This document shows positions 17,446 to 28,857 of a stretch of 64,000 bases of DNA, piece after piece. The position numbers and the translations under genes are program-made. The stretch lies in contig NZ_JACXGQ010000008.1 of assembly GCF_022096995.1 (NCBI RefSeq), positions 87,593 through 151,592 of the forward strand. Reading direction: 5' to 3'. The notes beneath the pieces are model-generated. The model had not been told where the DNA came from. It worked only from the letters and a program-made list of their open reading frames with translations, and made no database searches. The stretch is from Yoonia sp. I 8.24. Lineage in GTDB: Bacteria > Pseudomonadota > Alphaproteobacteria > Rhodobacterales > Rhodobacteraceae. How positions within the stretch are numbered: the first letter of the stretch is position 1; each line of letters starts with the position of its first letter.

Positions 17446-18792
17446 ATGACGAACGAAACTTGGGCAAAAGTGCAATCAACCTTAAAGGCGGCACTTGGGG
17501 TGAACAATTTTTCAAGCTGGATTGAACCGCTTGCCTTTTCAGATATTTCAGCAGGCGTGATGACATTTCACGTGCCAACAAATTTTATTGGTAACTATGT
17601 TTCGCAAAATTTTGGCGACCAGATTATCTATCACATGAACCAGACGGGCGCCTCCGTTCGGCGGCTCGAATTTGCGGTGCCTGCGAAAAGCGCACCTGCT
17701 GCGGCAGCCCCCAAAGCTACCCCCGCGCCAAAACCCACGGCGACGGCTGACATTTCTGGCGCGCCGCTGGATCAGCGGTTTACCTTCGATACTTTTGTCG
17801 TCGGCAAACCCAATGAATTGGCCCATGCGGCCGCGCGCCGTGTGGCTGATGGCGGTCCGGTGACATTTAACCCCTTGTTTTTATACGGTGGCGTCGGGCT
17901 TGGTAAAACCCACCTGATGCATGCCATTGCGCATGAACTAAAACAGCGTTCGCCCGAACTAAACGTGCTGTACCTGTCAGCTGAACAATTCATGTACCGT
18001 TTCATCACCGCTCTGCGCGAACGCAAAATGATGGATTTTAAACAACTGTTCCGGTCGGTTGACGTGCTGATGGTCGATGATGTGCAATTCATTGGCGGCA
18101 AAGACAGCACCCAAGAAGAGTTTTTTCACACGTTCAACGCGTTGGTTGACGGCCAAAAACAGATCATCATCTCGGCTGACCGCGCGCCTGGCGAAATCAA
18201 AGATCTTGAAGAGCGGATTAAATCACGCCTGCAATGTGGCTTGGTCGTGGATCTGCACCCAACCGATTACGAACTGCGTTTGGGCATCCTGCAGTCGAAG
18301 GTCGATGTATACGCCGCGCAGTACCCTGATCTTGAAATCGCACCGGGTGTTCTGGAATTTCTAGCGCACCGTATTTCAACCAATGTCCGTGTGCTCGAAG
18401 GTGCGCTGACCCGCCTTTTCGCATTTGCTTCGCTTGTGGGGCGCGAAATCACGCTGGAACTGACGCAAGACTGCCTATCAGATGTGCTAAAAGCTTCTGA
18501 TCGCAAGGTCACCGTCGAAGAAATTCAGCGTAAGGTTTCCGAGCATTACAACATCCGCCTGTCTGATATGATCGGCCCCAAACGTGTGCGCAACTATGCA
18601 CGTCCACGTCAGATTGCGATGTTCTTGGCAAAACGTATGACCAGTCGGTCATTGCCTGAAATCGGGCGTCGATTTGGTGGGCGTGACCACACAACTGTCA
18701 TGCACGGCGTAAAGCGGATCGAAGAGTTGAAAGTCACCGATAGCCAAATCGCGGATGACCTTGAACTGCTGCGGCGCGCGCTCGAAGAGTAA
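17446..18792 (+). CDS. dnaA: Chromosomal replication initiator DnaA
   Basis: DnaA binds the origin and melts it to start replication. The ATG at 17446 gives 448 residues beginning MTNETWAKVQSTLKAALGVN; the longer frame from the GTG at 17338 adds 36 residues with no family resemblance. Domain III has Walker A (GGVGLGKTHLMHAIAHEL) and Walker B (VDVLMVDDVQFIGGKDS). Domain IV ends with the DnaA-box-binding GRDHTTVMHGVKRIEEL. A low-complexity Ala/Pro linker lies at about 80-105. Beside rpsT and dnaN. Confidence 0.97.
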   Translation: MTNETWAKVQSTLKAALGVNNFSSWIEPLAFSDISAGVMTFHVPTNFIGNYVSQNFGDQIIYHMNQTGASVRRLEFAVPAKSAPAAAAPKATPAPKPTATADISGAPLDQRFTFDTFVVGKPNELAHAAARRVADGGPVTFNPLFLYGGVGLGKTHLMHAIAHELKQRSPELNVLYLSAEQFMYRFITALRERKMMDFKQLFRSVDVLMVDDVQFIGGKDSTQEEFFHTFNALVDGQKQIIISADRAPGEIKDLEERIKSRLQCGLVVDLHPTDYELRLGILQSKVDVYAAQYPDLEIAPGVLEFLAHRISTNVRVLEGALTRLFAFASLVGREITLELTQDCLSDVLKASDRKVTVEEIQRKVSEHYNIRLSDMIGPKRVRNYARPRQIAMFLAKRMTSRSLPEIGRRFGGRDHTTVMHGVKRIEELKVTDSQIADDLELLRRALEE

Positions 18793-18915
18793 CCTAGCTT
18801 GACGCGGCTGTGCCCATCGTTAACAGTCGCATAAAAGCACTTGAGCCGCCGGAGAAATGCAGTACATTTCCCGTCCCGGCAGCCAAGCCACCAAGATTAT
18901 GCGGAGCATTGGGAC

Positions 18916-20034
18916 ATGAAATTCAGCATCGAACGCGCAGCCCTGTTAAAGGCGGTTGCACAGGCCCAATCTGTCGTAGAGCGGCGCAATACAATTCCGA
19001 TCCTCGCCAACGTGCTGATCGAAGCCGAAGGCGCGGAGGTGCAATTCCGCGCCACTGATCTTGATATCGAAGTTGTCGACCGTGCCCCGGCCGTGGTGGA
19101 ACGCCCCGGTGCGACCACAGTTTCGGCCGTCACGCTGAACGAAATTGTACGCAAATTGCCCGATGGTGCGCTTGTCTCATTGACCGAAGATGGTGCATCT
19201 GGCCGTTTGACGATTGAAGCAGGGCGGTCGAACTTCTCGCTCGCGACATTGCCCAAAGAAGATTTCCCGGTGATGGCGACATCGGAATACGCGGCGAATT
19301 TTGCAGCGCCTGCGCCTGTGCTGCGTCGTTTGTTCGATAAATCAAAGTTCGCGATTTCGACCGAAGAAACGCGGTATTACCTGAACGGCGTTTACATGCA
19401 TGTCGCCGAAAGCGATGGCGGCAAGGTGCTGCGCTGCGTGGCGACTGATGGCCACCGCTTGGCGCGGATCGATGCCGAACTGCCCGAAGGGGCTGCTGAA
19501 ATGGCTGGCGTGATCGTCCCACGTAAAACCGTAGGTGAGCTGCGCAAGCTGCTGGACGACGACGAAATGAAAATCGCGGTGTCGGTTTCGGAAACAAAAA
19601 TCCGCTTTGCGACACCTGACATCACGTTGATTTCAAAGGTCATCGACGGCACCTTCCCGGACTACACACGCGTCATCCCGCAGGGCAACACACGCCGGAT
19701 GGAAGTTGATGCAAGCGAATTTGCGAAGGCGGTCGACCGTGTTGCGACCGTGTCATCTGAACGATCACGCGCGGTGAAATTGTCATTGGATGAAGATCGT
19801 TTGATCCTTTCGGTCAACGCGCCCGATAGCGGTGCCGCCGAAGAAGAGCTGGCAGTCGCTTATGGCGATGAACGGTTGGAAATCGGGTTTAACGCGAAAT
19901 ATCTGCTCGAAATTGCAAGCCAAGTGGACCGCGAAAACGCCGTGTTCATGTTCAATTCATCGGGCGACCCAACGCTGATGCGCGAAGGCAATGATATGTC
20001 AGCAGTTTATGTTGTCATGCCGATGCGGGTTTGA
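18916..20034 (+). CDS. dnaN: DNA polymerase III sliding clamp (beta)
   Basis: The beta clamp tethers DNA polymerases to the template. The ATG at 18916 gives 372 residues starting MKFSIERAALLKAVAQAQSV; a longer frame from 18841 is not supported. The three clamp subdomains are recognisable, with LRRLFDKSKFAISTEETRYY opening the second and the conserved end SAVYVVMPMRV closing the third. It lies 123 bases after dnaA, and a small hairpin separates it from recF. Confidence 0.97.
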   Translation: MKFSIERAALLKAVAQAQSVVERRNTIPILANVLIEAEGAEVQFRATDLDIEVVDRAPAVVERPGATTVSAVTLNEIVRKLPDGALVSLTEDGASGRLTIEAGRSNFSLATLPKEDFPVMATSEYAANFAAPAPVLRRLFDKSKFAISTEETRYYLNGVYMHVAESDGGKVLRCVATDGHRLARIDAELPEGAAEMAGVIVPRKTVGELRKLLDDDEMKIAVSVSETKIRFATPDITLISKVIDGTFPDYTRVIPQGNTRRMEVDASEFAKAVDRVATVSSERSRAVKLSLDEDRLILSVNAPDSGAAEEELAVAYGDERLEIGFNAKYLLEIASQVDRENAVFMFNSSGDPTLMREGNDMSAVYVVMPMRV

Positions 20035-20042
20035 CGGGGGCT

Positions 20043-20059
20043 GAAATTCTTAGAATTTC
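20043..20059. repeat. Inverted repeat between dnaN and recF
   Basis: Perfect seven-base arms (GAAATTC and GAATTTC) flank a TTA loop eight bases after the dnaN stop. No T-run follows, so read-through into recF is expected. It may tune dnaN mRNA stability. Confidence 0.4.
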
Positions 20060-20095
20060 TGCTCGAGGGTTTATGCCAAATCCGTGCCGACCGAT

Positions 20096-21196
20096 ATGAC
20101 GGGCCTTTCGTTTACGCAGGTGGCGCTTTCGCACTTTCGGTCCCACAAACGTGTGGTGCTTGACCTTGACGCGCGCCCGCTTGCCCTGTTTGGTCCAAAT
20201 GGTGCAGGCAAAACCAATCTGATCGAAGCCATATCATTGTTGTCGCCGGGGCGCGGAATGCGTCGGGCAGCGACGGATAATTTGGTCCGTAGGCCCGAAG
20301 CGCTAGGCTGGAAAATCACCGCAGCGCTGCAATCTCTTGATCAAACTCACGAGCTTGAAACTTGGGCCGAGGCGGGGGGCGCACGACAGCTCCGCATTGA
20401 TGGAAAATCCGCGCCACAGATCGCGCTTGGCCGGGTCGCGCGTATTCTTTGGCTGGTGCCTGCAATGGATCGGCTTTGGATCGAGGGGGCCGATGGGCGA
20501 CGGCGTTTTTTGGACCGCGCGACGCTTAGCTTTGAACCGCGCCACGCCGAGGCGGTTTTGTCCTACGAAAAAGCAATGCGTGAACGGAACCGGCTGCTCA
20601 AGGATATGGTGCGTGACGCGCATTGGTACACGGTGCTCGAAGCGCAAATGGCTGATGCGGGTGCGGTGATCCAAGCAAACCGCAGGGGCACGATTGCTGC
20701 GCTGTCACAGGCGCAAGAGGCGGCGGTCACGGCTTTTCCAACGGCGCACTTGACGTTAATCAGCCCCGATCCAATCCCCGATGATATGCGCGCGATGCTC
20801 GCGGATAACCGCAGCCGTGACATGGTCGCTGGGCGCACGTTGATCGGGCCGCATCGCGCTGATTTAAAAGCGGTCTTCGCGGATAAAGGTGTCGATGCCA
20901 AAGATTGTTCGACGGGCGAACAAAAGGCATTGTTGATCAGTCTGATTTTGGCCAACTGTCGCGCGCTCGCGGATGATTTTGGTGCGCCGCCGATTTTGTT
21001 GCTTGATGAGGTCGCAGCGCACCTTGACGCCACACGTCGCGCAGCACTTTATGATGAAATCTGCAATCTCGGGGCGCAGGCGTTTATGACAGGCACCGGG
21101 GCAGAATTATTTGCGGAACTGGGCGATCGTGCCCAATATGCCGAAGTGACCGAAGTCGAAGGGCAATCGACCCTGAACCGAAAGGAAAGCCAATGA
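20096..21196 (+). CDS. recF: DNA replication and repair protein RecF
   Basis: RecF is an SMC-like ATPase that loads RecA at gaps together with RecOR. From ATG 20096 the product has 366 residues beginning MTGLSFTQVALSHFRSHKRV; a GTG at 20084 is an alternative start. Walker A is ALFGPNGAGKTNLIEAISLL. The ABC-type signature is CSTGEQKALLISLILANC, and Walker B is PPILLLDEVAAHLDATRR. The stop overlaps the next gene by 4 bases. Confidence 0.95.
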   Translation: MTGLSFTQVALSHFRSHKRVVLDLDARPLALFGPNGAGKTNLIEAISLLSPGRGMRRAATDNLVRRPEALGWKITAALQSLDQTHELETWAEAGGARQLRIDGKSAPQIALGRVARILWLVPAMDRLWIEGADGRRRFLDRATLSFEPRHAEAVLSYEKAMRERNRLLKDMVRDAHWYTVLEAQMADAGAVIQANRRGTIAALSQAQEAAVTAFPTAHLTLISPDPIPDDMRAMLADNRSRDMVAGRTLIGPHRADLKAVFADKGVDAKDCSTGEQKALLISLILANCRALADDFGAPPILLLDEVAAHLDATRRAALYDEICNLGAQAFMTGTGAELFAELGDRAQYAEVTEVEGQSTLNRKESQ

Positions 21197-21621
21197 CACC
21201 GCAGCGGGTTACGTTGATCACATTGGGCGTCGCGGATTTGAACCGAGCGAAAGCCTTCTATGGTGCGTTGGGGTGGGCGCCGACTTCGGAAACGGAAACT
21301 GTCGTTTTCTATCAAATCAACGGCATGGTCTTGGGGTTTTTCGGCTTGGATGCGTTGGCCAAAGATCAAGGGCGGCCCGGCACAAAGCTTGGCACGGGTG
21401 CGATGACGCTTGCGCAAAATTTTGAAACCGAAAGCGAGGTTGATGCGGCCTACGCCGCCGCGTTGGACGTCGGTGCAACCGCACTGAAATCCCCGGAAAA
21501 GGTGTTTTGGGGCGGGTATTCAGGCTATTACGCAGACCCTGACGGGCACGTTTGGGAAGTCGCATATAACCCGTTTTGGCCGTTGAACGCCGACGGTAGC
21601 CTGACGTTGCCCGCGCAATGA
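21193..21621 (+). CDS. VOC-family (glyoxalase-fold) protein
   Basis: The 142-residue protein has two beta-alpha-beta-beta-beta modules of the vicinal-oxygen-chelate fold: ITLGVADLNRAKAFYGALGW at the start and SGYYADPDGHVWEVAYNPFW near the end. It belongs to a group of small glyoxalase/bleomycin-resistance-like proteins. The substrate cannot be named. ATGA overlaps at both ends join it to recF upstream and to the LysE-type gene downstream, an unusual insertion into the recF-gyrB interval. Confidence 0.8.
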   Translation: MTPQRVTLITLGVADLNRAKAFYGALGWAPTSETETVVFYQINGMVLGFFGLDALAKDQGRPGTKLGTGAMTLAQNFETESEVDAAYAAALDVGATALKSPEKVFWGGYSGYYADPDGHVWEVAYNPFWPLNADGSLTLPAQ

Positions 21622-22238
21622 CGGTTTCACCCTCTGATCTACTGCTATACGCAGGCGCGCTATTTGTTCTGTTCTTAACACCCGGCCCGGTTTGGGTCGC
21701 GCTCTTGGCGCGGTCGATGTCAGGCGGGTTCCAAGCCGCTTGGCCACTGGCCTTGGGCGTGGCAATTGGCGATATCCTATGGCCGTTGGTTGCCGTATTA
21801 GGTGTAAGCTGGCTGGTGTCAGAGTTTGCGTGGTTCATGGATGTGCTGCGCTGGGTTGCGGTCGTCGTCTTTGTATTGATGGGGGGTCTCTTGATCCGAT
21901 CGGCGGATAAGTCCCTGTCGAACAACAGCCGGTTGACCCGTCCGGGCATGTGGGCCGGTTTCGTTGCTGGATTGGCCGTGATCATCGGAAACCCGAAAGC
22001 GGCGCTGTTTTACATGGGCATCTTGCCGGGTTTCTTTGATCTAACGCAGATGACAGCGCTAGATATCGTGGCGATCTGCACGCTGAGCTTCGTCGTGCCG
22101 TTGATGGGCAACCTGATCCTTGGGCTCAGTGTGGACAAGGTGCGCGGGTTGCTAAAATCAGCTGTCGCAGTGCGGCGGATGAACCTGACCGCGGGCTGGC
22201 TTTTGATCGGCGTTGGCTGCGTTATTGCGCTGACTTAG
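21618..22238 (+). CDS. LysE-family amino-acid exporter
   Basis: This 206-residue membrane protein has about six hydrophobic segments. It has the LysE/RhtB N-terminal signature FLTPGPVWVALLARSMSGGF followed by ALGVAIGDILWPLVAVLGVS, and a later GNPKAALFYMGILPGFF motif. Members export amino acids or related metabolites; the substrate here is not predictable. It overlaps the upstream VOC gene by 4 bases and precedes the gyrB promoter. Confidence 0.85.
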   Translation: MTVSPSDLLLYAGALFVLFLTPGPVWVALLARSMSGGFQAAWPLALGVAIGDILWPLVAVLGVSWLVSEFAWFMDVLRWVAVVVFVLMGGLLIRSADKSLSNNSRLTRPGMWAGFVAGLAVIIGNPKAALFYMGILPGFFDLTQMTALDIVAICTLSFVVPLMGNLILGLSVDKVRGLLKSAVAVRRMNLTAGWLLIGVGCVIALT

Positions 22239-22332
22239 GTGCAATTTTAGGCCAGCAATCGTCTCTCTTTTTTGCGCTAGATTTGCCCTGACCAATGATC
22301 GGCTAAAAACCACAAAATCTTGTGTCAGTTGC

Positions 22333-22361
22333 GTGACAACCATGCCTAAATCGCATATATT
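22333..22361 (+). promoter_or_regulatory. Probable sigma-70 promoter of gyrB
   Basis: A -35-like GTGACA (22333-22338) and a -10-like TATATT (22356-22361) are separated by exactly 17 bases. They lie 23 bases before the gyrB ATG. The predicted transcript would have a leader of about 15 bases. Confidence 0.6.
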
Positions 22362-22374
22362 TTGCGCATAGTGA

Positions 22375-24804
<2,430 letters not shown>

Positions 24805-24823
24805 TTGATTTTCGATCACGCTG

Positions 24824-24886
24824 ATCGATGAAACTGAAACAAAGGCTGACGTGGATATGATTCAGCTTTATTTCCGTTTCATCGAT
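24824..24886. repeat. Long inverted repeat after gyrB
   Basis: Two 21-base arms (24824-24844 and 24866-24886), each carrying ATCGATGAAAC or its complement, pair at about 19 of 21 positions. The loop can pair further (GCTGA with TCAGC). The result is a 63-base hairpin starting 20 bases after the gyrB stop. No T-run follows. It may be a processing or stability element, a factor-dependent terminator, or a short mobile repeat. Confidence 0.6.
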
Positions 24887-24934
24887 TGCTGACCTACGGT
24901 CCTCCACACACACTATTTGTATGGAGCACCCCAA

Positions 24935-25594
24935 ATGCACAATTACTCTCTATCGACCCTTGCCCTTTTGGTCGCGGTTTCCGGCGGTGTGCTGCACGCT
25001 CAAGATGCCGATGCAACCGCGCCTGAATTCACACCAGAGCTCATCGAAGAACTGATCGCCGAAGACATGGCCGACGTTGATGAATTGGTAGAGGAAATGG
25101 CAGAAGATGAGACGATGGCCGATGAAGCGATGGCTGAAGCCGATGCAATGGCTGAGGAAACCCCTGATCTTGCAGCAATTGCCGCCGCCGATCCGTCGCT
25201 TGATGTCCGTGTGAACGAAGAAGGTGAAGTTGACGCGATGGTTATGCTGTCAGACGTCTTGTTCGCATTTGGTGATGCGACCCTTGAACCCGAAGCGCTT
25301 GATGTTCTCGCGGGCGTGGCCGAAAAGCTCGATGGCGTTGGCGCGCTTGAAATCACAGGGCACACCGACGCGGTTGGGGATGATGCGTATAATCTCGCGC
25401 TTGGGCAACGGCGTGCGGATGCGGTGCGTAACTGGCTGATTGCAAACACTGACCTGACGGCTGATATCCTGACGGCCCAAGGGGTAGGCGAGGCCGACCC
25501 TATTCTCCCAAATCTCAACGACGATGGCACCGATAATCCCGAAGGGCGTGCCGCCAACCGCCGTGTCGAATTCACAATTCCTGACGCGGGCTAA
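24935..25594 (+). CDS. OmpA-family outer-membrane/periplasmic protein
   Basis: From ATG 24935, with GGAG nine bases upstream, the 219-residue product has a signal peptide ending near LHAQD. A very acidic Glu/Asp/Ala/Met-rich stretch follows (about residues 30-85). The C-terminal OmpA-like peptidoglycan-binding domain contains LFAFGDATLEPEALDVL, ITGHTDAVGDDAYNLALGQR and NRRVEF. It presumably tethers the envelope to peptidoglycan. The acidic low-complexity linker is the unusual part. Confidence 0.85.
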   Translation: MHNYSLSTLALLVAVSGGVLHAQDADATAPEFTPELIEELIAEDMADVDELVEEMAEDETMADEAMAEADAMAEETPDLAAIAAADPSLDVRVNEEGEVDAMVMLSDVLFAFGDATLEPEALDVLAGVAEKLDGVGALEITGHTDAVGDDAYNLALGQRRADAVRNWLIANTDLTADILTAQGVGEADPILPNLNDDGTDNPEGRAANRRVEFTIPDAG

Positions 25595-25677
25595 GGTCCG
25601 GGGGTGCGGAAATTCCTTGCGTTGTGATGCGTGACCCCTAGGGTCTCGCACAATTGAATGGCGCAAGGATAAAGACA

Positions 25678-26418
25678 ATGGACAATTTTAGGTCCGACAC
25701 TTTTGGGAAACTGAACGCCGCCGACTACGACGCGCAACATGACCCCGGCACAACCGATGCAACCGTCGCATTGATTGCGGGTTTGGTCCCAGCAGGCGGT
25801 GCGGTTCTTGAACTGGCTATCGGGACAGGCCGCGTTGCATTGCCGTTGTCACAGATGGGATTTGCCGTTTCGGGGATCGAAGCCTCACCCGAAATGGTCG
25901 CAAAGATGCGCGCGAAACCTGGCGGTGATGCGATCCCCACCGTGATTGGGGATATGGCCGACGTTGATATTGAAGGTATGTTTGATCATATATTTTTGGT
26001 CTTCAACACATTGTTCAACCTACCAAGCCAAGAGGCCCAGATCAGGTGTTTTGAAAACGTATCCAAGCATCTGAAACCCGGTGGGACATTCCTCATCGAA
26101 ACCTTTGTGCCCAATTTTACGGGGTTTACGGAAAACCAACGGGTCAAAACAATGCAGTTAGAGGTGGATCGGCTGTGTATCGAGGCCGTGACAAATGATC
26201 CTGTCGCACAGATCTTTGCGTTTCTGCGCGTTCACATCACTGCGGATGGCATGAAGCTGGTGCCGCTTCCCATGCGCTATGCTTACCCAGCTGAAATCGA
26301 CCTGATGGCGCGTTTGGCCGGGCTTCGGCGCAAACACCGTTGGGGCGGCTGGGATAAACAGGATTTTACCGCCGACAGTACCTTCCACGTCTCGGTCTAT
26401 GAAAAGCCGTTCAGTTAA
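25678..26418 (+). CDS. SAM-dependent methyltransferase
   Basis: The ATG at 25678 has an AAGGA site at a good distance; a TTG at 25654 is less likely. The 246-residue product has class I methyltransferase motifs: VLELAIGTGRVALPLSQMGF (SAM loop), FDHIFLVFNTLFNLPSQEAQ (motif II region) and LKPGGTFLIETFVP (motif III). The substrate is unknown. Its end overlaps the convergent permease gene by 4 bases. Confidence 0.82.
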   Translation: MDNFRSDTFGKLNAADYDAQHDPGTTDATVALIAGLVPAGGAVLELAIGTGRVALPLSQMGFAVSGIEASPEMVAKMRAKPGGDAIPTVIGDMADVDIEGMFDHIFLVFNTLFNLPSQEAQIRCFENVSKHLKPGGTFLIETFVPNFTGFTENQRVKTMQLEVDRLCIEAVTNDPVAQIFAFLRVHITADGMKLVPLPMRYAYPAEIDLMARLAGLRRKHRWGGWDKQDFTADSTFHVSVYEKPFS

Positions 26419-27644
26419 TTGATCCAAATCGGCCCTAGCAGCAGAAACAAACAGCTGATCGCCCCAATGATCGGGAAGATGATTGAGACCGTAAAGATAT
26501 TGTCTGGGGCAGGGTCGCCCCTGCGTTTGACGTGGACCAAGGCGACGTTGACCATGAAAAATACCGCTAAGATGATCTGTGACGTAAGCGAGACGAGGAA
26601 ATCGAGCGGCACGGCAAGCGCAGCGACGAGAACGATGACAGTAACGATGACCGTGGCGTTTAGAGGAGTGCGTCGGCTTGGTGAAACTTGCGCCAATTTG
26701 GCTGGCAATCGCCCACGTTTGGCCAGCCCGTATGCCACGCGCGCTGCCATGATAATTTCGATCACGACGCCGTTCATCGTCGCGACAATCGCAACGAGGG
26801 TGATGGTCACGGGCGAGACACCCGTGAGTCGTTCAAACAGCAATCCTATCGGGGCTTTTGACGCGATCAACTCGTCTTCGGGAACAGCGCGGACTGCGAC
26901 AAGCATCACCAAGAAATAGATCACGGTGACCGACACCAGTGAAATGCCAATGGCCCAGGGCATTGTTTTATTGGGGTTTTTAGTTTCCTCGACCATATTG
27001 ACGACGTCGTCAAACCCGATGAATGCAAAGAACGCGATCAAGCTTGCGCCAAGAACAGCCGCCATTGCGGGGCCGTCGCCGAGCGGTGGAATGACCTGAC
27101 CCATTTCTGACAGCATAGCCGGATCAGCGCGGTATCCGGCTGCGATAATAACGAGCAGCCCAAGGATTTCGATCACCGTCAAAATCGCCGCAAACATGAC
27201 CGATTGATGGACACCGCACGCGGCAATCCACCCCATCGTGACGACAATCGCACCGACGATAACGGGTTCCGGCAATGACACGAGCGCGGCAACATACCCC
27301 GCGCAGCCAAGGCTGATCGCCGCCGCTGATATGGTTGCCGCAAAGATGATTGACAGGCCAACGGCCAAGGTCAGCCAAGACCACCCAAACGCCGCATCCA
27401 CATAAAGCGCCTCACCAGCGCTAAGCGGAATACGCCCCGAAAACTCTGCAAAGCTAAGCGCGCTAAAGCTCATCACAAATGCAGCGACCAAAAATGCCGC
27501 GGGGGCATAAACACCTGCGACCGTAGCGGTTTCACCGATCAGCACATAGATCCCGGCGCCAATGGTAATGCCCAACCCATAAAGCACAAGCAATGGCAGC
27601 CCGATTGCACGTTTTAGCGTCGGTGGATTTGGTTCAGGCGGCAC
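26415..27644 (-). CDS. APC-superfamily amino-acid permease
   Basis: The 409-residue protein is almost entirely membrane-spanning, with about 11 or 12 helices. It has the APC signature near the start (IGLPLLVLYGLGITIGAGIY) and the GFDDVVNMVEETKNPNKTMP motif typical of amino acid/polyamine permeases in the middle. Length is slightly short for the family. The transported substrate cannot be told from sequence. Confidence 0.85.
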   Translation of the reverse strand: MPPEPNPPTLKRAIGLPLLVLYGLGITIGAGIYVLIGETATVAGVYAPAAFLVAAFVMSFSALSFAEFSGRIPLSAGEALYVDAAFGWSWLTLAVGLSIIFAATISAAAISLGCAGYVAALVSLPEPVIVGAIVVTMGWIAACGVHQSVMFAAILTVIEILGLLVIIAAGYRADPAMLSEMGQVIPPLGDGPAMAAVLGASLIAFFAFIGFDDVVNMVEETKNPNKTMPWAIGISLVSVTVIYFLVMLVAVRAVPEDELIASKAPIGLLFERLTGVSPVTITLVAIVATMNGVVIEIIMAARVAYGLAKRGRLPAKLAQVSPSRRTPLNATVIVTVIVLVAALAVPLDFLVSLTSQIILAVFFMVNVALVHVKRRGDPAPDNIFTVSIIFPIIGAISCLFLLLGPIWIN

Positions 27645-27715
27645 TGGTCAACTCCCTGTTCAGGTCTTCCTATCTTAATGCGTTTGCTGCACCGCAGGTT
27701 GATCTAAATCACGAC

Positions 27716-28786
27716 TTACAGATTGCCGGACCGCCCCACCCAAATGCGAAAGATTGCTGGCGCCACTGCAATGATGAAGGTGATGCGCAAGATATGCATG
27801 ACAGAAACATATGTGACGTCTTGGTCAAGCGCGAGCGTCAGCAACGACATCTCGGTCAGACCGCCCGGTGAATAGGCAAGGAATGCTTGGCTGATGGGGA
27901 TGCCGCTTGCCCAGCCGATGCCAAGCGCAAACAGCACCGCAACCACAAGCATGCAAGCGCTCGCCACCATTGCGAGCGCAATGTCCCGACCGACCTGCGC
28001 GATACTGGCACCCGCAAAACGACTGCCAATGATCGTGCCCATCGTGACTTGGGCTGCAATAATGAACACCGTTGGTGGCGATACAGTCACCACCCCTGCG
28101 ATATGGGCCGCAGCGCTTAAGATCATTGGCCCGAAAACGGGTGCGGCTGGCATTCCCAGCCGCGTTCCCAGCCAATTCCCCAGAACAGCGCATGTGGCGA
28201 GAACGGCGTAATCGAACCCGGTTAGCGCATCCAGCGGTATCCACTGTGTGGCACCGCGCACACCGCTTGAAACCCCAAGCACGAGCCCAAAAAACAAGGC
28301 GACAAACACAATGACAACGAGGATGCGTGCCGCATGGGCCAGTGCAATGCGGCGCCCATCCCCGCCAGCTTGCTCGCCCATAATCAGCATTTCGTTTAGC
28401 CCACCGGGCATCGCGGCATAAAACGCGGTGATATGATCATAGCCGCCAAGCCGGCGGTAGACTGCAAATGAAGCGGCCGAGGCGATGGCCAGAAAGATGG
28501 GCAAAGCGACCAATGAGACGACCCAGTTTTGTAACAAACCAAAGACCTGCGCGGTCACGCTTGATCCCAGTAAAACACCAATGATCGGGATCACAATTGG
28601 GCGCAAACGCATGGGGGCGCGCACTGGAACATGGGACATGGCTGCAATTGTCGTCGCGATCATTGGGCCGAGCATCCACGGCAACGGCAGTCCAACCCAA
28701 AACGCACAGACCCCCGCTGCAACACCAATCAACAAGGCCAAGCCCTGCGCACGCAATTCAGCTGAGGTGAGAAAGGCCGGGGGCAT
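27716..28786 (-). CDS. AbrB-family membrane protein (PF05145-like)
   Basis: This 356-residue protein has roughly ten membrane helices built from a duplicated unit. Both halves carry the Gly/Pro pattern of the AbrB (formerly ammonia monooxygenase-like) family: GLPLPWMLGPMIATTIAAMS in the first and LGMPAAPVFGPMILSAAAHI in the second, each followed by MPGGLNEM or SPGGLTEM. Despite the family name it is not a DNA-binding AbrB regulator. A transport role is likely, with no substrate known. Confidence 0.8.
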   Translation of the reverse strand: MPPAFLTSAELRAQGLALLIGVAAGVCAFWVGLPLPWMLGPMIATTIAAMSHVPVRAPMRLRPIVIPIIGVLLGSSVTAQVFGLLQNWVVSLVALPIFLAIASAASFAVYRRLGGYDHITAFYAAMPGGLNEMLIMGEQAGGDGRRIALAHAARILVVIVFVALFFGLVLGVSSGVRGATQWIPLDALTGFDYAVLATCAVLGNWLGTRLGMPAAPVFGPMILSAAAHIAGVVTVSPPTVFIIAAQVTMGTIIGSRFAGASIAQVGRDIALAMVASACMLVVAVLFALGIGWASGIPISQAFLAYSPGGLTEMSLLTLALDQDVTYVSVMHILRITFIIAVAPAIFRIWVGRSGNL

Positions 28787-28857
28787 AAATCGTTTCGATT
28801 CCAGTCGATGACACGACCGGAATATGGGGTTCAGGCTGGTGGGTCAACGATTGTCGA

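Noticed and set aside
21317..21985. 222-codon minus-strand frame across the VOC and LysE genes
   Set aside because: It is antisense to two overlapping, well-supported genes, and its composition is typical of shadow frames.
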